A stretch of 8,244 nucleotides of DNA from Planctomycetota bacterium (lineage in GTDB: Bacteria > Planctomycetota > Planctomycetia > Pirellulales > Thermoguttaceae): NCBI GenBank assembly GCA_013202535.1, contig JABMRP010000063.1:1-8244 (forward strand). The letters are read 5' to 3'. The notes below the pieces were generated by a model, which saw nothing but the letters and a program-made list of their open reading frames with translations, was not told where the DNA came from and searched no databases. Positions 6,584-8,244 of this stretch are shown here, piece after piece (position 1 is the first letter of the stretch; every line of letters begins with the position of its first letter). Position numbers and translations under genes: made by a program.

Positions 6584-7615
6584 ATGTTTTCAAATTACAT
6601 GGCCACCAGCATGGTTTTTGTCTGTGCGGCGTGCATGTGCTGGTTGCCAGCCAATGAGGCAACTGCCGGCGAAGACGACCTCCGAACCTTGACGTATTCG
6701 TCCCGAGAAAAGACGCAGGCGATGCTTTGGCAGAGGGAATTGCGCACAAAACTGGTGCGACTTCTCAAAATAGAGGATCCGCCTTCGCCGGGTGCCGAGA
6801 ACCCCCTGAACTCGAAAACGCAATCCTCCCAAGACAAGGGCAAATACGTCCTCCATGAGATGGAGATCAACACCACGCCAACCAGACGCATTAAGATCGT
6901 GCTCACGTTGCCGACCAACGCCCGAGGTCCATTTCCTGCTATTGTCGCGGTTGCCGGACATGGCGGCACTCGCCATACGTGCTATGTGAAAGCCAGCTAT
7001 CACCGCTGCGCCCACGTCCTCGCCGAACGAGGGTACGTCACCATCTCGACTCGCGTCAGCCAGCACGAAGTTCACGAAGAAGGGCGAACGCTAATGGGCG
7101 AGCGTTTATGGGATCTCATGCGCTGCGTGGATTTCCTGACATCGCTTGAGGAAGTGGATCCACAACGAATTGGGTGCGTCGGGAACTCACTTGGCGGGGA
7201 GATGGTCATGTGGCTCGCCGCAATGGATGAGCGTGTGAAGGCCACGGTGAGTTCCGGGTTCCTGACCGAAATGGATCAGATGGAGAAGAACCACTGCATG
7301 TGTTGGAAGTTTCCGGGGCTGAGAGAACTGGTTGACTTCTCCGATATCTACTCGCTGATCGCGCCCAGGGCGTTGCTTTGTCAGAACGGGTTGAAAGAGC
7401 CTCCTTCGCAGTTTCCCGTTTCGATAGCCCGCGAAGCGTTAAAGGAAATCGAGCGGATATATCGAGATTTTGAACAACCCACGAACGTGGCTCTTGTTGC
7501 CCACGAAGGAGGGCACGAGATTCACTTGCCGAGCCTGTTGACGTTTTTCGAGAAGCACCTCGGCCGCCGTAAGAATGAGGCCCAACCGAGCGATTCAGGG
7601 GCGGCCGATAAATAA
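6584..7615 (+). CDS. Secreted alpha/beta hydrolase, acetyl-xylan-esterase / dienelactone-hydrolase type
   Basis: A 343-residue serine hydrolase, probably an esterase acting on carbohydrate esters outside the cytoplasm. Residues 1-28 look like a weak signal peptide: a hydrophobic, Cys-rich core MVFVCAACMCWL with possible cleavage at ATA|G, but no positive charge at the start. The fold is clear: RRIKIVLTLPTNARGPFPAIVAVAGHGG gives the first strands and oxyanion loop (GHGG 125-128), RIGCVGNSLGG (195-205) is the nucleophile elbow with Ser202, and HEGGHEIH (307-314) carries the catalytic His311. The third acid would be expected after APRALLCQNG (260-269), where most relatives have Asp; here the sequence reads LKEPPSQFP, so Glu272 may serve. 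The mid-region DLMRCVDFL before the elbow is typical of these enzymes. Sampled stretches are near 45-48% GC, lower than the genes on either side. It lies 22 bases before the next gene, consistent with one transcript. Family assignment is firm; exact subfamily and substrate are not. Confidence 0.85.
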   Translation: MFSNYMATSMVFVCAACMCWLPANEATAGEDDLRTLTYSSREKTQAMLWQRELRTKLVRLLKIEDPPSPGAENPLNSKTQSSQDKGKYVLHEMEINTTPTRRIKIVLTLPTNARGPFPAIVAVAGHGGTRHTCYVKASYHRCAHVLAERGYVTISTRVSQHEVHEEGRTLMGERLWDLMRCVDFLTSLEEVDPQRIGCVGNSLGGEMVMWLAAMDERVKATVSSGFLTEMDQMEKNHCMCWKFPGLRELVDFSDIYSLIAPRALLCQNGLKEPPSQFPVSIAREALKEIERIYRDFEQPTNVALVAHEGGHEIHLPSLLTFFEKHLGRRKNEAQPSDSGAADK

Positions 7616-7625
7616 CTTACCGATC

Positions 7626-7632
7626 GAGGAAG
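7626..7632 (+). promoter_or_regulatory. Ribosome-binding site of the beta-helix protein
   Basis: GAGGAAG lies 5 bases before ATG 7638, inside the 22-base gap after the hydrolase stop. It supports ATG 7638 as the start and translation from a shared message. Confidence 0.65.
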
Positions 7633-7637
7633 ACGCC

Positions 7638-8244
7638 ATGCGGAGAAACGCGATACACGCAACGATTGTCGCCGTCCTGGTAGCGATTGCCCTGCCGGCT
7701 CCCGCGGAAGAGCAGCGCGGCCAGGGCGGGGCCTTTTTGGTTCCGACGTTCCACTGCATCGGCATCTACTGGTCGCCGCCGGAGGGCGGCCCAGAGCATG
7801 AAGTGCTGGTCAAGTACCGCCCCAACGGTCAGCAGCATTGGCACACGGGCCTTCCACTGCGCTACCACCCCATCGACGCCGCGGATTGCAAGGCCGACTA
7901 CCGTGGCAGCCTGGTGAACCTGACGCCGGGAACGACCTACGACATCGCCCTGACCGTCCAGGGAACCGGCCGGCGAATCGAGTGCCGGGGGACTACCTGG
8001 AGCGAGGACTTTCCCGTGCAATCCGCGGTGAAGGTTTCGGATCGCGACACCACGCTTACCGTAGACAAATCCGGAAGGCCGGGCGCCTACGTGCTGTACG
8101 ACGGCACGGGCTGCACGATCGACACCGGCAACAAAGACGATCTCGGTATCGCCGTGCGCGCCAGCTACGTCATCCTTCGCGGCTTCACCATAAAGAACTT
8201 GAAAGAACACGGGATGCGGCTCTTCAGCGGCCATCACATCGTCA
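7638..8244 (+). CDS. N-terminal part of a secreted Fn3 plus right-handed parallel beta-helix protein (3' end outside window)
   Basis: The frame is open from ATG 7638 to the window edge, with 202 complete codons visible. Residues 1-23 are a signal peptide: MRRN, a hydrophobic core IVAVLVAIAL, then cleavage after APA. Residues about 32-125 resemble a fibronectin type III domain (IYWSPP with Trp45, a central VKYRP strand, LTPGTTYDIAL near 95-105, WSEDF at the end). From about 131 the sequence changes to the style of a right-handed parallel beta-helix: SGRPGAYVLYDG, CTIDTG, then IAVRASYVILRGFTIKNLKEHG, in which short strands and turns begin to repeat. Such proteins include polysaccharide lyases, pectinase-like glycosidases and epimerases, and also non-catalytic surface proteins. 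The catalytic part is not in the window, so no reaction can be assigned. Next to several esterases, a polysaccharide-cleaving role is reasonable but inferred. Confidence 0.8.
   Translation, partial: MRRNAIHATIVAVLVAIALPAPAEEQRGQGGAFLVPTFHCIGIYWSPPEGGPEHEVLVKYRPNGQQHWHTGLPLRYHPIDAADCKADYRGSLVNLTPGTTYDIALTVQGTGRRIECRGTTWSEDFPVQSAVKVSDRDTTLTVDKSGRPGAYVLYDGTGCTIDTGNKDDLGIAVRASYVILRGFTIKNLKEHGMRLFSGHHIV

Noticed and set aside
6442..6692. Two short forward frames (from 6442 and 6486) overlapping the hydrolase start
   Set aside because: They run out of frame into the hydrolase signal peptide, show no motif, and the SASA-like signal in this gap lies in a different frame.
1..8244. CRISPR array, tRNA/rRNA, transposase or insertion-sequence ends
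   Set aside because: No regularly spaced repeats, no RNA gene signatures and no transposase-like frame were found on reading through; the gaps are too short for most of these.

Overview
The window is a run of plus-strand genes from a GC-rich bacterium. Nearly every product carries a signal peptide and looks like an enzyme or binding protein for complex carbohydrate. The protein styles (secreted SASA/sialate O-acetylesterase-type esterases with added beta-sandwich modules, and a secreted Fn3 plus beta-helix protein) point to the PVC group, most likely Planctomycetota; Lentisphaerota, Kiritimatiellota or Verrucomicrobiota are possible. This placement is inferred from protein style, since no rRNA or other marker is present.

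Layout: (1) 3-920, the 3' end of a gene that begins upstream, with a sugar-binding-like beta module followed by a small GTW...WYV module. (2) 961-3264, a complete secreted SASA esterase with intact Ser and His motifs, a beta-rich insert inside the esterase fold, and a C-terminal beta module homologous to the one in gene 1. (3) 3327-6320, a very long secreted protein with two tandem sialate-O-acetylesterase-like repeats; the first keeps the catalytic serine, the second has lost both the serine and the histidine. (4) 6321-6583, a 263-base gap holding a decayed piece of another SASA-type gene. (5) 6584-7615, a secreted alpha/beta hydrolase of the acetyl-xylan-esterase/dienelactone-hydrolase type, visibly lower in GC. 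(6) 7638 to the window end, the 5' part of a secreted Fn3 plus right-handed beta-helix protein, possibly a polysaccharide lyase or glycosidase.

The gaps between genes are 40, 62, 263 and 22 bases. All genes read the same way, the four visible starts each have a purine-rich ribosome-binding site, and no clear terminator was seen, so much of the window could be one transcript. The simplest joint role is removal of O-acetyl (or similar ester) groups from an acetylated polysaccharide together with cleavage by the beta-helix protein. The substrate cannot be read from the sequence. No transporter, SusC/D pair, regulator, sulfatase, RNA gene, transposase or CRISPR array is visible.

The most notable points are the half-dead tandem esterase, the SASA gene remnant beside a composition change, the module shared by genes 1 and 2, and the insert inside the gene 2 esterase domain.
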